Origin: Steromphala cineraria
Lineage: Eukaryota > Mollusca > Gastropoda > Trochida > Trochidae
Length of the DNA: 64,000 nucleotides
Assembly (NCBI GenBank): GCA_916613615.1
Contig: OU744726.1
Span: forward strand, 19,223,515 to 19,287,514
Direction: 5' to 3'
Positions 25,301-33,819 of the stretch are shown here, piece after piece (the first letter of the stretch is position 1; each line of letters starts with the position of its first letter). Both the position numbers and the translations under genes were made by a program. The notes below the pieces were generated by a model, which worked only from the letters and a program-made list of their open reading frames with translations, did not search any database and had not been told where the DNA came from.

Positions 25301-28300
25301 TTGGTGACCCTGTGATCCCAAATAGGGTCACAGGGGTCACAACCTTAAATACCTATTTTCATCTTCTTCTCCAGTTCCAAAAGGAGTAGAGAGTTAAAAA
25401 TTATATGTGCAGACTCCTTGGACAATGGAGATTCTATTTTGTAACTTTGGTGACCCTGTGACCCCAAATAGGGTCACAGGGGTCACAACCTTAAAAACAT
25501 ATTTTCATCTTCTTCTCCAGTTCTAAAAGGACTAGAGAGTTAAAAACGATATGTGCAGACTCCTTGGCCATTGGGGATTCTAAATTGTAGATTTCGTGAC
25601 CCCATGACCCCAAATAGGGTCACAGGGGTCACAACCTTAAAAACCAATTCTCATCTTCTTCTCCAGTTCAAAAAGGTCTAGAGAGTTAATATTGATATGT
25701 GCAGACTCCTTGGACAATGGGGATTCTAATTTGTAACTTTGTTGACCCTGTGACCCCAAATAGGGTCACAGGGGTCACAACCTGAAAAAACTATTTTTAT
25801 CTTCTTCTCAAGTTCCAAAAGGTCTAGAGAGCTGAAATTATATGTGCAGACTCCTTGGCCAATGGGGATTCAAAATTGTAGATTTCGTGATCCCATGACC
25901 CCAAATAGGGTCACAAGGGTCACAATCTGAAAAACCTATTTTTCTCCATTAGATGTCAGTCTATTGCAAATTTATTTCTCCTTGGATATTTTAGTGTGGA
26001 CTTCTTCTCTGTCTGATATTGGCGATCTAGAAAGTGTTGAATAATAATAGGTTTTCTTGCAATAGGTAACATCAGTTTCATTTTTAGCTCATCTTGCCTG
26101 TATAAAGCAAACTTGATATGATGCCTGATGAGCTACAGAGCCAATGGCTCTATTTTTTTATATTTCAGTGAAATAATTGGTGCTATCCAGGATCCTGATG
26201 CAGGGGTAAAGACAGATGCTCATCTACGAGGAGGGGAGGTCTACAAGAATTGTTTCAAAGGTACAACACTGTTAAACTATAATTGTATTATTAATGAGCA
26301 AAATGTCAATTGATTTTTTAGTTTTTTTCCGGCAAAATGGGCTTATGGCATAGCCGGTGATCCTCCTTTAGATATATAAATAAATGCTTATTTATAAGAC
26401 ATAAGAGCTACAGAGACATGGCAATATCTCTAAGCAATGAAACATTGGCTTCAAATAAGGGAGATATCTTTAGTTGCACTTTTTTCCGCTAGGGCAATCT
26501 GCAGGAACTTTAGGATCTTGGCTGATTAGAACAGAGGCTGAGCTGCCTCTGTGGGGAGAGAATGTCTAAAAAGTTGCTTTCATTTATTTTTTCATACAGG
26601 AAGTGATGTGATTGACTGGTTGATGCGCTGGTCGATTGTACGCAATCGTGAAAACGGGTCCGCAATGGCTCAGACCCTACTCAAACTGGGACATCTGCAG
26701 GAAGTTGACCTGAAAGATGGGAGCAGCGGTGTCAGTCCTAAGTTTAATGATGGGGAGAAACTCTACAGATTTGTGAGTGGAGTTTATGGAAGTTAATGTT
26801 TAGGAAACTGTTAAAGAAAAAGAATCATAAAGTTGTATATTGAGAGATCAGTTGTGACTTCACTGCTAAACAGTGGTTTCTTGTTCAAAATATTTTTCGC
26901 TTGTAGTAATTGGACTAGACAAATACATTTAACTTTATCAAATTCATTACAGTGACTCATTTTGACAAAACATCTTAGGTATCCTTTGTTTTTTACATAG
27001 CCTTGAACCTTCCTTGGTGCCTTTAAGTGCTTCACAAAAGAAGACTTTGGGTTTTCTTTTTGACAATCTAATCTATGTCATTCCTTTTGCACTTTTTCTC
27101 TAATTACATGTATAAGTAAGATTATTTGGTTAACAATTCTGAATAATAATAATCATATCATCAAGTAAATGTTATGAAAAAAATAATTGGAGTAATTTCC
27201 CTATATTTCAGACATCTATAAATCTTGGGATAAAGAGAAACAGTTACTACGACAGCACTGACGATGACTCAAGTTCATCTGATGATGATGATGACGATGA
27301 TGGAGATCGCGAAGAGGTCAAAGGTGACAAAGTCAAGAAAGGGAAACTTGTCAGAGAAAACTTCCTTCTGAAAAAGGTATCTATATTGTATTTTATTTGA
27401 TTTAGCCTTATTGTCTGTAATTGATAATACAAGTAAGATATTCAGAGTCAGTAACCTTTTCCTCTTTTAGCAGCTTATTAATATACAGCAAATATTTTTT
27501 ATGCTTTGTTTGCACATTTAAGCACACAGATTCTAATAGATTTAGTAATCACTCATAGTTTCTGAAAACCTTGATGAAGAAAATTGTGTTTCTTGATTTT
27601 ATGCTTATAAGAGCCCTTTGTCATTTCTTTCAGAAAAATCTGCGGAAAGGTTGGCGAGTGGTTAGAGCAATATTACGAGACAATCCAGCAACTTTACAAT
27701 ACCATAAGGCTAGCTATACAGAGGTAAGATTTTCTGATTTCTTTATCTCATAATGTCTTTTATTACTCTCCCGTTGAAGATATCGCTGTTTAATAAATCT
27801 ACAATGTTATTACACATTGTGTAATAACATCGCGCGCTGACTGAATGACGTGACGTAATGATGACGTCACAATTGTTAAGTATGACGTCATAATGTCAGC
27901 GGGCCGGCCGCTACAGTCATGTTAACGACTTTCTTTGTTTTTTTACGATGTTATTAAGCAAGTAATAATAAAATACTAAACTCGGTCCCGTTTCATAACA
28001 TTTTTATGAAACTTGTGAATGGTATAGGTATTTAACTCGCTTTCGCTCGTTAAATACCAACCCATTTACTCGTTTCATGAATATGTTATGAAACGGGACG
28101 TCGTTTAGTATTCTCTATTAATGTCATGAACATGTTAAAATCATTGGATATGCGCTATGTTATACAATATGCTATGACTAAGATTTTGAAAGCTGACGTT
28201 GCACTAAGATTCATGTCATTGTTAATGATGATACTAAAATGGAAATTTCTGTACTAAAAGATCTTGAAAACCTTGATCATGAGAGTCTGCTTTGAAGTTT

Positions 28301-29278
28301 TATTATTCAGTACCTTTCAAAGATTTCACTTTATTTTCAGGGTTGTGAAAACCAGTTGACCACCAAAGTGATAAATTTAGACAATTGTGTCTTTACTGAA
28401 ACTGTGAAGCCGGCAACTGCCAAAGGTATATTTTCTGCAAACATATTCTTCAAAAGCTTAACATAATCTATTGTGCATTGCCTAGCTATGAAACCAGGAA
28501 TATATCAATATTATTTAATTTGCCTGACACCTTTCCAAAAAAAACTAACTTATCGTCGTAATTTTACTGACAAAACACAGTATATTACCGGTATTTTGTA
28601 ACAGTGTATTAAGGTAACACAAAAAAAAGTCAAAATCTTTTTTTTATGACTGAAGTCATATGAGGGGTTTTGCTTCATTTTCAATTCAAATTGAAAAAGA
28701 GTCATCACATCAGGTTTCTTCAATGCATATTTCATTCACGGCAATTCACAGCATCTCATTATCCATAGGGCGTTCAAGAACTCTTTAAAGGTAAAAGTCG
28801 TTAGTTACTATGGTATAGAATCCCACTCAGGGAATTGACTTCAGTCAGCCTGTAAGGATTTGAGAGAGATTTTAATTCTTTAATTTGCCCAAAAGAAAAA
28901 ATATTCACTTGACGAACAACAAAGTCTACTGTAGTATAGAAAGTCTAGATCAATCAACTTTCTGAAGTTAAAGCATCGTCTGGGTTCCATTATGTTATAA
29001 TACATGAATTGTTTAACAATATTGTCAATATTGAAAAAAAACCTTCTGAAACTAAATGTTAATGCCAAGCTCACCCATTCTATAACATTCTGCACACAGG
29101 TATGGGCAGCAAGGCAAAATGTGCGCGATACCGGATCTCTATGAAGGAGAAGAAAGGCAAGTGTATCACACTGCAGACAAAGGATGAACAGGAGAAGTTT
29201 GAGTGGCTCTCATCTCTACAGCAACTCAACCTCATCCCTAAACCTCAACCTCAGTCTGATGACCGAGGTCATGATTAA
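13315..29278 (+). CDS. PLEK: Pleckstrin (PH-DEP-PH), complete, 10 coding exons
   Basis: Joined exons 13315-13362, 15449-15607, 18257-18382, 18763-18815, 26169-26260, 26600-26772, 27212-27376, 27634-27723, 28341-28425 and 29100-29278 give a 389-codon frame with GT-AG borders and matching phases throughout (human pleckstrin is 350 residues). Visible domains: PH1 about residues 8-103 with the closing-helix Trp95 in DGWAHAI; DEP about 140-217 with CFKGSDVIDWL and the SIVRNRENG turn; an Asp/Ser linker about 231-252; PH2 about 259-375 with KGWRVVRAILRDNP and Trp366. In vertebrates pleckstrin binds phosphoinositides at membranes and is the major PKC substrate of platelets; the PH1-DEP linker carries the phosphorylated Ser/Thr. 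Here that stretch reads RSQSTTKQISYNRMTFQNFR: Ser/Thr-rich, but without the basic run of the human site. Role in this animal (cytoskeleton or membrane signalling, perhaps in haemocytes) is inference. Confidence 0.93.
14185..14992. mobile_element. 808-bp long-TIR DNA transposon (Mutator-like), pleckstrin intron 1
   Basis: Terminal inverted repeats of about 55 bp begin CAATCTAAATAAATTT and contain ggatcaacagg.. and ggtcatactgttgatctaa on the left, with the exact inverse on the right. It is flanked by a 9-bp direct duplication CTATGAAAT at 14176-14184 and 14993-15001. Long TIRs with a 9-bp duplication fit Mutator-like elements. The interior has no transposase-like frame, so it is non-autonomous. 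Confidence 0.8.
15146..15308. mobile_element. MITE with CAGTGTTGTTCCTAG TIRs, copy 1 (hAT-like)
   Basis: 163 bp from CAGTGTTGTTCCTAGG to CTAGGAACAACACTG. CAGTG-type termini are usual for hAT elements. Flanks share cctata, and a longer word (atagactgtattaaaggct) occurs on both sides. It lies in pleckstrin intron 1. Confidence 0.75.
15449..15607 (+). CDS. PLEK: Pleckstrin coding exon 2 (PH1 middle)
   Basis: 53 codons, phase 0 to 0, acceptor gaaaag|ATT and donor CCCCAG|gtaaat. It reads IANNKWKARWYTLSEDELCC..., the KW..RW..L pattern of PH strands 2-3. The pyrimidine tract of the acceptor (ttcttttgtttg) is moderate. Confidence 0.9.
16100..16495 (+). repeat. Repeat fragment with (CTGT)n tract and 3' hairpin
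   Basis: Contains ctgtctgtctgtccgacc near 16155 and a terminal hairpin gtgtttcacaaacac followed by cgcttgta. The layout (tetranucleotide tract at one end, hairpin at the other) is like the pearl-type elements nearby. Boundaries are approximate. Confidence 0.45.
16490..17365 (+). repeat. Repeat element with three tandem ~171-bp units, pleckstrin intron 2
   Basis: It begins with an inverted GC-rich word (accccccgcg..gttgcgggggt) and ends near tttgcgggggata. acaagtcctgtccggct starts at 16719, 16892 and 17061. Units share ggtgtgtcatgaagaacaat. No ORF of note. Confidence 0.75.
18257..18382 (+). CDS. PLEK: Pleckstrin coding exon 3 (PH1 end)
   Basis: 42 codons, phase 0 to 0, acceptor ctgctgcag|TGT and donor AAACAG|gtgggc. 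It contains LYFQAAGADDRDGWAHAIGA, the last PH strands and the C-terminal helix with its invariant Trp. It aligns with the human segment DHFFQAAFLEERDAW. Confidence 0.93.
18763..18815 (+). CDS. PLEK: Pleckstrin coding exon 4 (PH1-DEP linker)
   Basis: 53 nt, acceptor gcgtttcag|ATA and donor TTAG|gtaaga, leaving phase 2 so that AG+T forms Ser129 with exon 5. It reads ISYNRMTFQNFRANANV. In vertebrates the regulatory PKC sites lie in this linker. The 7.3-kb intron that follows is filled by pearl-like arrays. Confidence 0.85.
19007..20785 (+). mobile_element. Pearl/Helitron-N-like element, block 1 (pleckstrin intron 4)
   Basis: The 5' part is tttttagctcatcaggactg, then ggcttatggcatggc and (CCGT)n. 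Ten core units follow, with cacagggg anchors at 19221, 19367, 19513, 19659, 19805, 19951, 20097, 20242, 20387 and 20532 (146 then 145 bp). The tail is ttatttctccttggatatttt..ttgaataataa. A tetranucleotide tract plus tandem core is the layout of bivalve pearl elements. No 3' hairpin is left in this block. Confidence 0.85.
20786..22377 (+). mobile_element. Pearl-like element, block 2
   Basis: A second 5' end (tttttagctcatcaggtccg), (CCGT/CCAT)n, then ten core units of about 145 bp (anchors 21006 to 22311) whose centre is the perfect palindrome tgaccccaattggggtca. It ends with ctgatgagctacagagcccatggctctatttttt, which holds the 3' hairpin gagcccatggctc. Units differ consistently from block 1, so this is a distinct subfamily. 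Confidence 0.85.
22411..22487 (+). mobile_element. 77-bp mini-element copy 1
   Basis: tttttagctcatcttgcctg .. tgatgagctacagagccaat and ggctctattttt: the two ends of the pearl-like element without core or tetranucleotide tract. tagctcatc and gatgagcta form short inverted repeats. Confidence 0.8.
22595..24130 (+). mobile_element. Pearl-like element, block 3
   Basis: 5' end, (CCGT)n, nine core units with anchors at 22817, 22963, 23109, 23255, 23401, 23547, 23693, 23839 and 23982 (146 bp), then the same tail as block 1. Confidence 0.85.
24131..24363 (+). repeat. Two mini-element copies in 111-bp tandem
   Basis: The unit taggttttcttgcaataggt plus the 77-bp mini-element is present twice (mini-elements 24176-24252 and 24287-24363). 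The second runs directly into the 5' end of block 4, sharing the T-run. Confidence 0.8.
24357..26080 (+). mobile_element. Pearl-like element, block 4, with a 4-unit higher-order repeat
   Basis: 5' end, a long (CCGT)n tract (about 24417-24468) and ten core units with anchors at 24599, 24745, 24891, 25037, 25183, 25329, 25475, 25621, 25767 and 25912. Diagnostic variants (gatcccaaatag, ggccattgggg) recur at 584 bp = 4 units, so a four-unit block was duplicated. The tail is as in blocks 1 and 3. Confidence 0.85.
26081..26158 (+). mobile_element. Mini-element copy abutting pleckstrin exon 5
   Basis: tttttagctcatcttgcctg to ggctctatttttt. The next bases are tatatttcag and then exon 5, so the T-run of the element supplies most of the pyrimidine tract of the acceptor. 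Confidence 0.85.
26169..26260 (+). CDS. PLEK: Pleckstrin coding exon 5 (DEP start)
   Basis: 92 nt, from phase 2 to phase 1, acceptor tatatttcag|TGA and donor TTCAAAG|gtacaa. It encodes SEIIGAIQDPDAGVKTDAHL and then RGGEVYKNCFK, the DEP N-terminus (human ..IFNHCFTGNCVIDWL). A pearl-family terminus ends about 10 nt before the AG, so the pyrimidine tract is partly transposon-derived. Confidence 0.9.
26600..26772 (+). CDS. PLEK: Pleckstrin coding exon 6 (DEP core)
   Basis: 173 nt, phase 1 to 0, acceptor ttcatacag|GAA and donor AGATTT|gtgagt. It encodes GSDVIDWLMRWSIVRNRENG and onward to EKLYRF, matching CVIDWLVSNQSVRNRQEG of human pleckstrin and the FYYF end of the DEP domain. Confidence 0.93.
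27212..27376 (+). CDS. PLEK: Pleckstrin coding exon 7 (acidic linker, PH2 start)
   Basis: 55 codons, phase 0 to 0. It holds an Asp/Ser block (DSTDDDSSSSDDDDDDDGD) corresponding to the shorter NSSDDD of human pleckstrin, then KKGKLVRENFLLKK, the first PH2 strand. The GAT/GAC run behaves like a trinucleotide repeat and is probably length-variable. Confidence 0.92.
27634..27723 (+). CDS. PLEK: Pleckstrin coding exon 8 (PH2)
   Basis: 30 codons, phase 0 to 0, acceptor tttctttcag|AAA and donor ACAGAG|gtaaga. It reads KNLRKGWRVVRAILRDNPAT then LQYHKASYTE, close to human RRKNWKVRKFILREDPAYLHYY. Confidence 0.94.
27804..27830. repeat. Perfect 12-bp palindrome, pleckstrin intron 8
   Basis: atgttattacac-att-gtgtaataacat, immediately followed by cgcgcgctga. 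It marks the edge of a CG-rich block (27830-27910) unlike the AT-rich surroundings and probably belongs to a mobile element. Confidence 0.7.
27862..27890. promoter_or_regulatory. Pair of CRE palindromes (TGACGTCA)
   Basis: TGACGTCA at 27862 and 27883, with related tgacgtga and gacgtaa just before. These are consensus CREB/ATF sites. Function is unknown, and they may be internal to a transposon. Confidence 0.4.
27972..28112. mobile_element. 141-bp foldback element
   Basis: Arms aatactaaactcggtcccg / cgggacgtcgtttagtatt and tttcataacat / atgttatgaaa are inverted; the centre holds tttaactcgctttcgctcg and ttaaatacc. No coding. Confidence 0.75.
28341..28425 (+). CDS. PLEK: Pleckstrin coding exon 9 (PH2)
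   Basis: 85 nt, phase 0 to 1, acceptor ttattttcag|GGT and donor CAAAG|gtatat. It encodes GCENQLTTKVINLDNCVFTE and the following TVKPATAK, the PH2 strands matching human GAIHLRGCVVTSV. Confidence 0.9.
29100..29278 (+). CDS. PLEK: Pleckstrin coding exon 10 (PH2 end, stop)
   Basis: Acceptor gcacacag|GTA. It encodes YRISMKEKKGKCITLQTKDE and onward to the PH2 helix EKFEWLSSLQQL, then a proline/glutamine tail IPKPQPQSDDRGHD and TAA. Everything from the Trp366 codon (about 29203) through the stop recurs in the tandem array immediately downstream. Confidence 0.93.
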
Positions 29279-30757
29279 CAAGAGGTGGATATGAGGTCAG
29301 ATTGGAGTTAACGACATAGAGGAGTTTTGGATTGATGATTGTTGGAGTTAACGTGGCTTTCATCTCTACAGCAACTCAACCTCATCCCTAAACCTCAACC
29401 TCAGTCTGAACAAGATGATCGGGGTAATGATTAACAAGAGATTGATATGAGGTCAGATTGGAGTTTAGGGACATAGGGGGTTTTGGATTTATGGTTGTGG
29501 GAGTTAACGTGGCTTTCATCTCTACAGCAACTCAACCTCATTCTTAAACCTCAACCTCTGTCTGAACAAGATGATCGGGGTCATGATTAGGTAGGGGTTG
29601 ATATGAGGTCAGATTGGAGTTTAGGGACATAGGGGAGCTTTGGATTTATGTTTGTGGGAGTTAAAGTGGCTCTCATTTTACAGCAACTCAACCTCATTCT
29701 TAAACCTCAACCTCTGTCTGAACAAGATGATCAGGGTCATGAGTAACGTGAGGTTGATATGAGGTCAGATTGAACATGAGGTCATAGAAGAAAAGATGGA
29801 TAATGGTGGAAGTTTGGTTTTCATCTACAGCAACTCAACCTCATCCTTAAGCCTCAACCTCAGTCTGAACAAGATGATCGAGGTCATGAGTAACGTGAGG
29901 TTGATATGAGGTCAGATTGAACATGAGGTCATAGAAGAGAAGATGGATAATGGTGGAAGTTTGGTTTTCATCTACAGCAACTCAACCTCATCCTTAAGCC
30001 TCAACCTCAGTTTGAACAAGATGATCGAGGTCATGAGTAACGTGAGGTTGATATGAGGTCAGATTGAACATGAGGTCATAGAAGAGAAGATGGATAATGG
30101 TGGAAGTTTGGTTTTCATCTACAGCAACTCAACCTCATCCTTAAGCCTCAACCTCAGTCTGAACAAGATGATCGAGGTCATGAGTAACGTGAGGTTGATA
30201 TGAGGTCAGATTGAACATGAGGTCATAGAAGAGAAGATGGATAATGGTGGAAGTTTGGTTTTCATCTACAGCAACTCAACCTCATCCTTAAGCCTCAACC
30301 TCAGTCTGAACAAGATGATCGAGGTCATGAGTAACGTGAGGTTGATATGAGGTCAGATTGAACATGAGGTCATAGAAGAGAAGATGGATAATGGTGGAAG
30401 TTTGGTTTTCATCTACAGCAACTCAACCTCATCCTTAAGCCTCAACCTCAGTCTGAACAAGATGATCGAGGTCATGAGTAACGTGAGGTTGATATGAGGT
30501 CAGATTGAACATGAGGTCATAGAAGAGAAGATGGATAATGGTGGAAGTTTGGTTTTCATCTACAGCAACTCAACCTCATCCTTAAGCCTCAACCTCAGTC
30601 TGAACAAGATGATCAGGGTCATGATTAGCCAGAGATTGATGTGAGATCAAATTGGATATGATGACATAGAAGACTTTTTTGATTAATGGTTGTGGAAATT
30701 TCGTTTTCTCTGATTCCTCAGTAACCCAACCTCATCCCTAAACCTAAATGATAGATT
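29203..30757 (+). repeat. Tandem array derived from the pleckstrin terminal exon (10 good copies plus 1 decayed)
   Basis: The word gcaactcaacctcat starts at 29221, 29371, 29527, 29683, 29830, 29977, 30124, 30271, 30418 and 30565, with a decayed copy at 30721. Spacings are 150, 156, 156, then 147 six times, then 156 bp, all multiples of three. Copy 1 is the real end of the gene. Later copies keep the coding sense (QLNLILKPQPQSEQDDRGHE and a TAA stop) and the preceding gtggct..tcatctctacag. The six 147-bp units are nearly identical, which points to recent expansion or homogenisation. The array lies in the pleckstrin 3' UTR. Confidence 0.95.
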
Positions 30758-33548
30758 TTAAACGCAGAAATTATAGATCACACGATAAGAAGGATGAGTT
30801 TTAAGACTCTCACACGATAAGAAGGATGAGGAGTCATTTGACAACATTTGCTGAAGTTTCTGTAAATGACATCGCAAACTCAAGGTAACAATTTCTCAAG
30901 TTGAATGTGATTATATTGATGGAGGAGTTACATAGATCTGTTGTTTAACACGGATGGTACCTGACAACCACCTGACAGAATTACCACAAGAGATTATTAG
31001 ACGAGTTTATAATTTATTATCATTATAATTGTTTCAGGTGTGAGAATCATGTCAGGGTTGAATTTGATTAGCTTTGGGAAATGATCAATTTCCTCATCTG
31101 TTCCTTAACTGTTAGTTGTCATACTTGAAATAGAAAACAAAGTTGTACTTTTAGTTGCTATTGTGAAATTTGAGAAGTTGATCTTCAATATAACATTTTT
31201 TTCTCCCTATTTTCTCCCTAACTTCTTGAATGCAACTGGAAAAGTTAATGCTTTTGCTTTGTTTATAATTTGTATTAATTTTGTAAACAGAATGACAAAT
31301 TGTTTGTATAAAACTTTTATCTTATGAAATTTGTTTTACATGTCTTTGACATTTTGAGAAGACTTTTCATTTGATTAAATTTGTCTTCTTTTGAAGTTAT
31401 TGGTTGTGTGACCTGTCTGATAATGATATCTTACCGGTAATTATCATTTTGCAGGTTAGATATATCAACTTAATTGAAATTTTAACTGATGCTTGCTTGC
31501 AAATGATACTATTGCCACTCATAATTTCGATAGACATACAATTACTTGTTATGCTGAAACTCTTTACTTATTCTTCCTATTTCCAATATTACAGTCATAC
31601 ATTATCAGCAAACAGTTGGAAACAGTTCATATGAATAATTATTTTTTTTTTTACACAGATAATATAATTTAACTTAACAAAGGTGAAACGATGACAACAA
31701 TTAAACAAAATTTTGCTCAGTGGCATTTGATAAGTTGACACATTTGGTAATATCATAGTATTTAATAATTTCCATCTGTAATTCAGTTACATTCTCTTCA
31801 GCTGTAAATTTGTGAAAAACTGTTCAAGCCCAAATGAGTTACAACTTCGATAGGGCTGGTATCGGTAGGCAGGTCAAGAAGATGTATTCAAATGTTGTAG
31901 ATTTAGAATCACACTGTCCCTCGTGTGATCTGCCGCTAATGGCGTAAATATTGGTCAAGCAGAGTTAAACCCCAACTCACTAATTGACTCCCTTATGTTT
32001 TTACCTGTACCTGTTCTTTCTGAGAGACCTCTTTTTAAACGATTATATAAAGCATCGTATTCGAACATGTTACGACAATAAGCATCATTTGAGTGCCTTC
32101 AATAACTAACACTCAAGTCATTGTTGTTTAAACAAAATAATTATTGAAAATGTGCCTGAGTCTACTATGCCTTTTCTCAAATAAACAGAATCTGGATTAA
32201 ACTGACTCGGACTATATGAGAAAAGGTATCAAGCTGTTTGTGTTCGGGTCCTCATGTGAGGAAAGGATCTGAACACAAATGCTCTACTTTAGAGGATATT
32301 TATACTGAGCAGCTATCAAAATTAATTCTACAACTTTTAAACCAGCATTAGAGTGCCTTTATCAGTTCATATCAGAAGCGTGAGGCAGCGGAGTCAATAC
32401 GAGTCTCATGTTGCTCATTAGAAATATTTTGTCGGAAAATGTTTAGTGATCAATATTATACATGTTGTGGCCAATATTTTGTTTTCATCAACTTTGAAAG
32501 CAAGTTGAACCAGTTGTATGACAATTAGTGGGTAAAAAGAGTATGCAATCATTAGATTAGTTTCAACTTCTATCTATACCATCGGCAATAGATTTGGAAA
32601 CAGTTATTCATTCTTTTGAGGGTTTTTGGTGTTTTTCACTTTTCAAACTGATTGTATTGCTCACCGCTTGGCCCATCTATTTGCTGCTCACGGTTTGGAT
32701 AATTTTACACTCTTTTTCATGGAGTTCAAATTGAAGGATTTTAACAATGAAATCATTCTGGCATCTTTTTGTCTTTGGAATTGGTGTTGATTGTTAGCGG
32801 GTACGGAATCAGATTTCAACTGTTGTGTTGTTATGTGATATACTGAGCTTGTTCTGGTACTGACAGGAAATGTCTTCAACTTAATGTTGCATTTATTGTC
32901 ACATCAATTTCTAACATTCATGTTAGATAATCATGTGATAATGTTTTTAATTATTGGTGCAATAGAAGTGTGTGATGTTAATTTACATTTGATGTCACAT
33001 TGTCAATATATATTGACTTTATCATTCGGTCTAACATACATATTTTTTATTATTGAATTTTTCAATTTTGTTAGGTGTGTAATAGTCTTATGAGGTGTGA
33101 GTTTAATCAAATTTACTTTCATATGTCAAGGTAAATCAGTTAAATCAGTTTCTGTTCATGTGTTATCTTGATGTGTTGACTTCCGAGATTATTGCATTTT
33201 GCTTTTTCTTGTATTTGTAGCAAAATCGTTTATAAATGTGTGTTTGTAATAGCAATAACTATGAATAACTATGAATTAGGAGCACCTTCAAATAAGCCTT
33301 GTGGCTTGCTCACTAATCCTTATTTCATTTTGTGAAATAAAAATATGTTTAAACCATAACTATGAATATCTATTCATAGTATCTTCTGGGTTTGGATGAA
33401 GCCAGCAGTTACTTCTAAAAAAAGTAAGTTGAAGCTAGTGATTTAAAGTATCCCTGGATTAATCTTCAGCAGAGGTGTCAGTATATATGATCATTTATAA
33501 ACCTCAAGTGACGTCACTCTATTGTTCTATTAGATTCTTCTTTTACCG
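30758..33548. other. Pleckstrin 3' UTR / intergenic
   Basis: AT-rich, no ORF of note. A small inverted pair tttgtgttcgggtcc / ggatctgaacacaaa lies at about 32239-32280. Confidence 0.4.
33336..33341 (+). terminator. Candidate poly(A) signal for the pleckstrin transcript
   Basis: AATAAA in tgaaataaaaatatg, followed by a T/G-rich stretch (ttctgggtttggatg) some 50 nt on. Another AATAAA is at 32180. Neither can be tied to the gene without transcript data. Confidence 0.2.
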
Positions 33549-33629
33549 GATAAACCTCTTTGCCGGGCATTCTCCAAGAATGCCGAGGGCTTTCTCTAGG
33601 AAAGCCCGGGGCTTACTGTAGAATTTATC
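33549..33629. repeat. Double-hairpin repeat
   Basis: gggcattctccaagaatgcc and gggctttctctaggaaagccc are two adjacent hairpins enclosed by gataaa..tttatc. It lies just upstream of the SINE-like sequence. Confidence 0.6.
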
Positions 33630-33747
33630 GAAAATTTATTTTGATAGGGATTATACACGTTTTGAAATACTTTGTTTCAAAGTCCTTCTTCGAATAAATA
33701 CCATCACAAAATATCACAATTTTGACAAATCACAAATATAATGTTTG

Positions 33748-33819
33748 CATGCCTGGTTTCGAACTCTGCACCACTCGCTTACTAAACTGGCGCCTTTGAC
33801 AACTCGGCTATAAAGGCCC
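33748..33819 (-). mobile_element. tRNA-derived SINE head
   Basis: The minus strand has an A-box-like TAGCCGAGTTGTC and a B-box-like AGTTCGAAACC at tRNA spacing, with a GCC/GGC D-stem and the word gcgccagtttagtaagcgag seen in animal tRNA-derived SINEs. Anticodon and acceptor stems do not pair, so it is not a functional tRNA. Confidence 0.55.

Noticed and set aside
29278..30757. Long coding repeat protein from the 147-bp array
   Set aside because: Units are multiples of three, but each contains the original stop and further stops in that frame, so no continuous protein is possible.
33748..33819. Functional tRNA gene
   Set aside because: A and B boxes are present, but acceptor and anticodon stems do not pair; a SINE head fits better.
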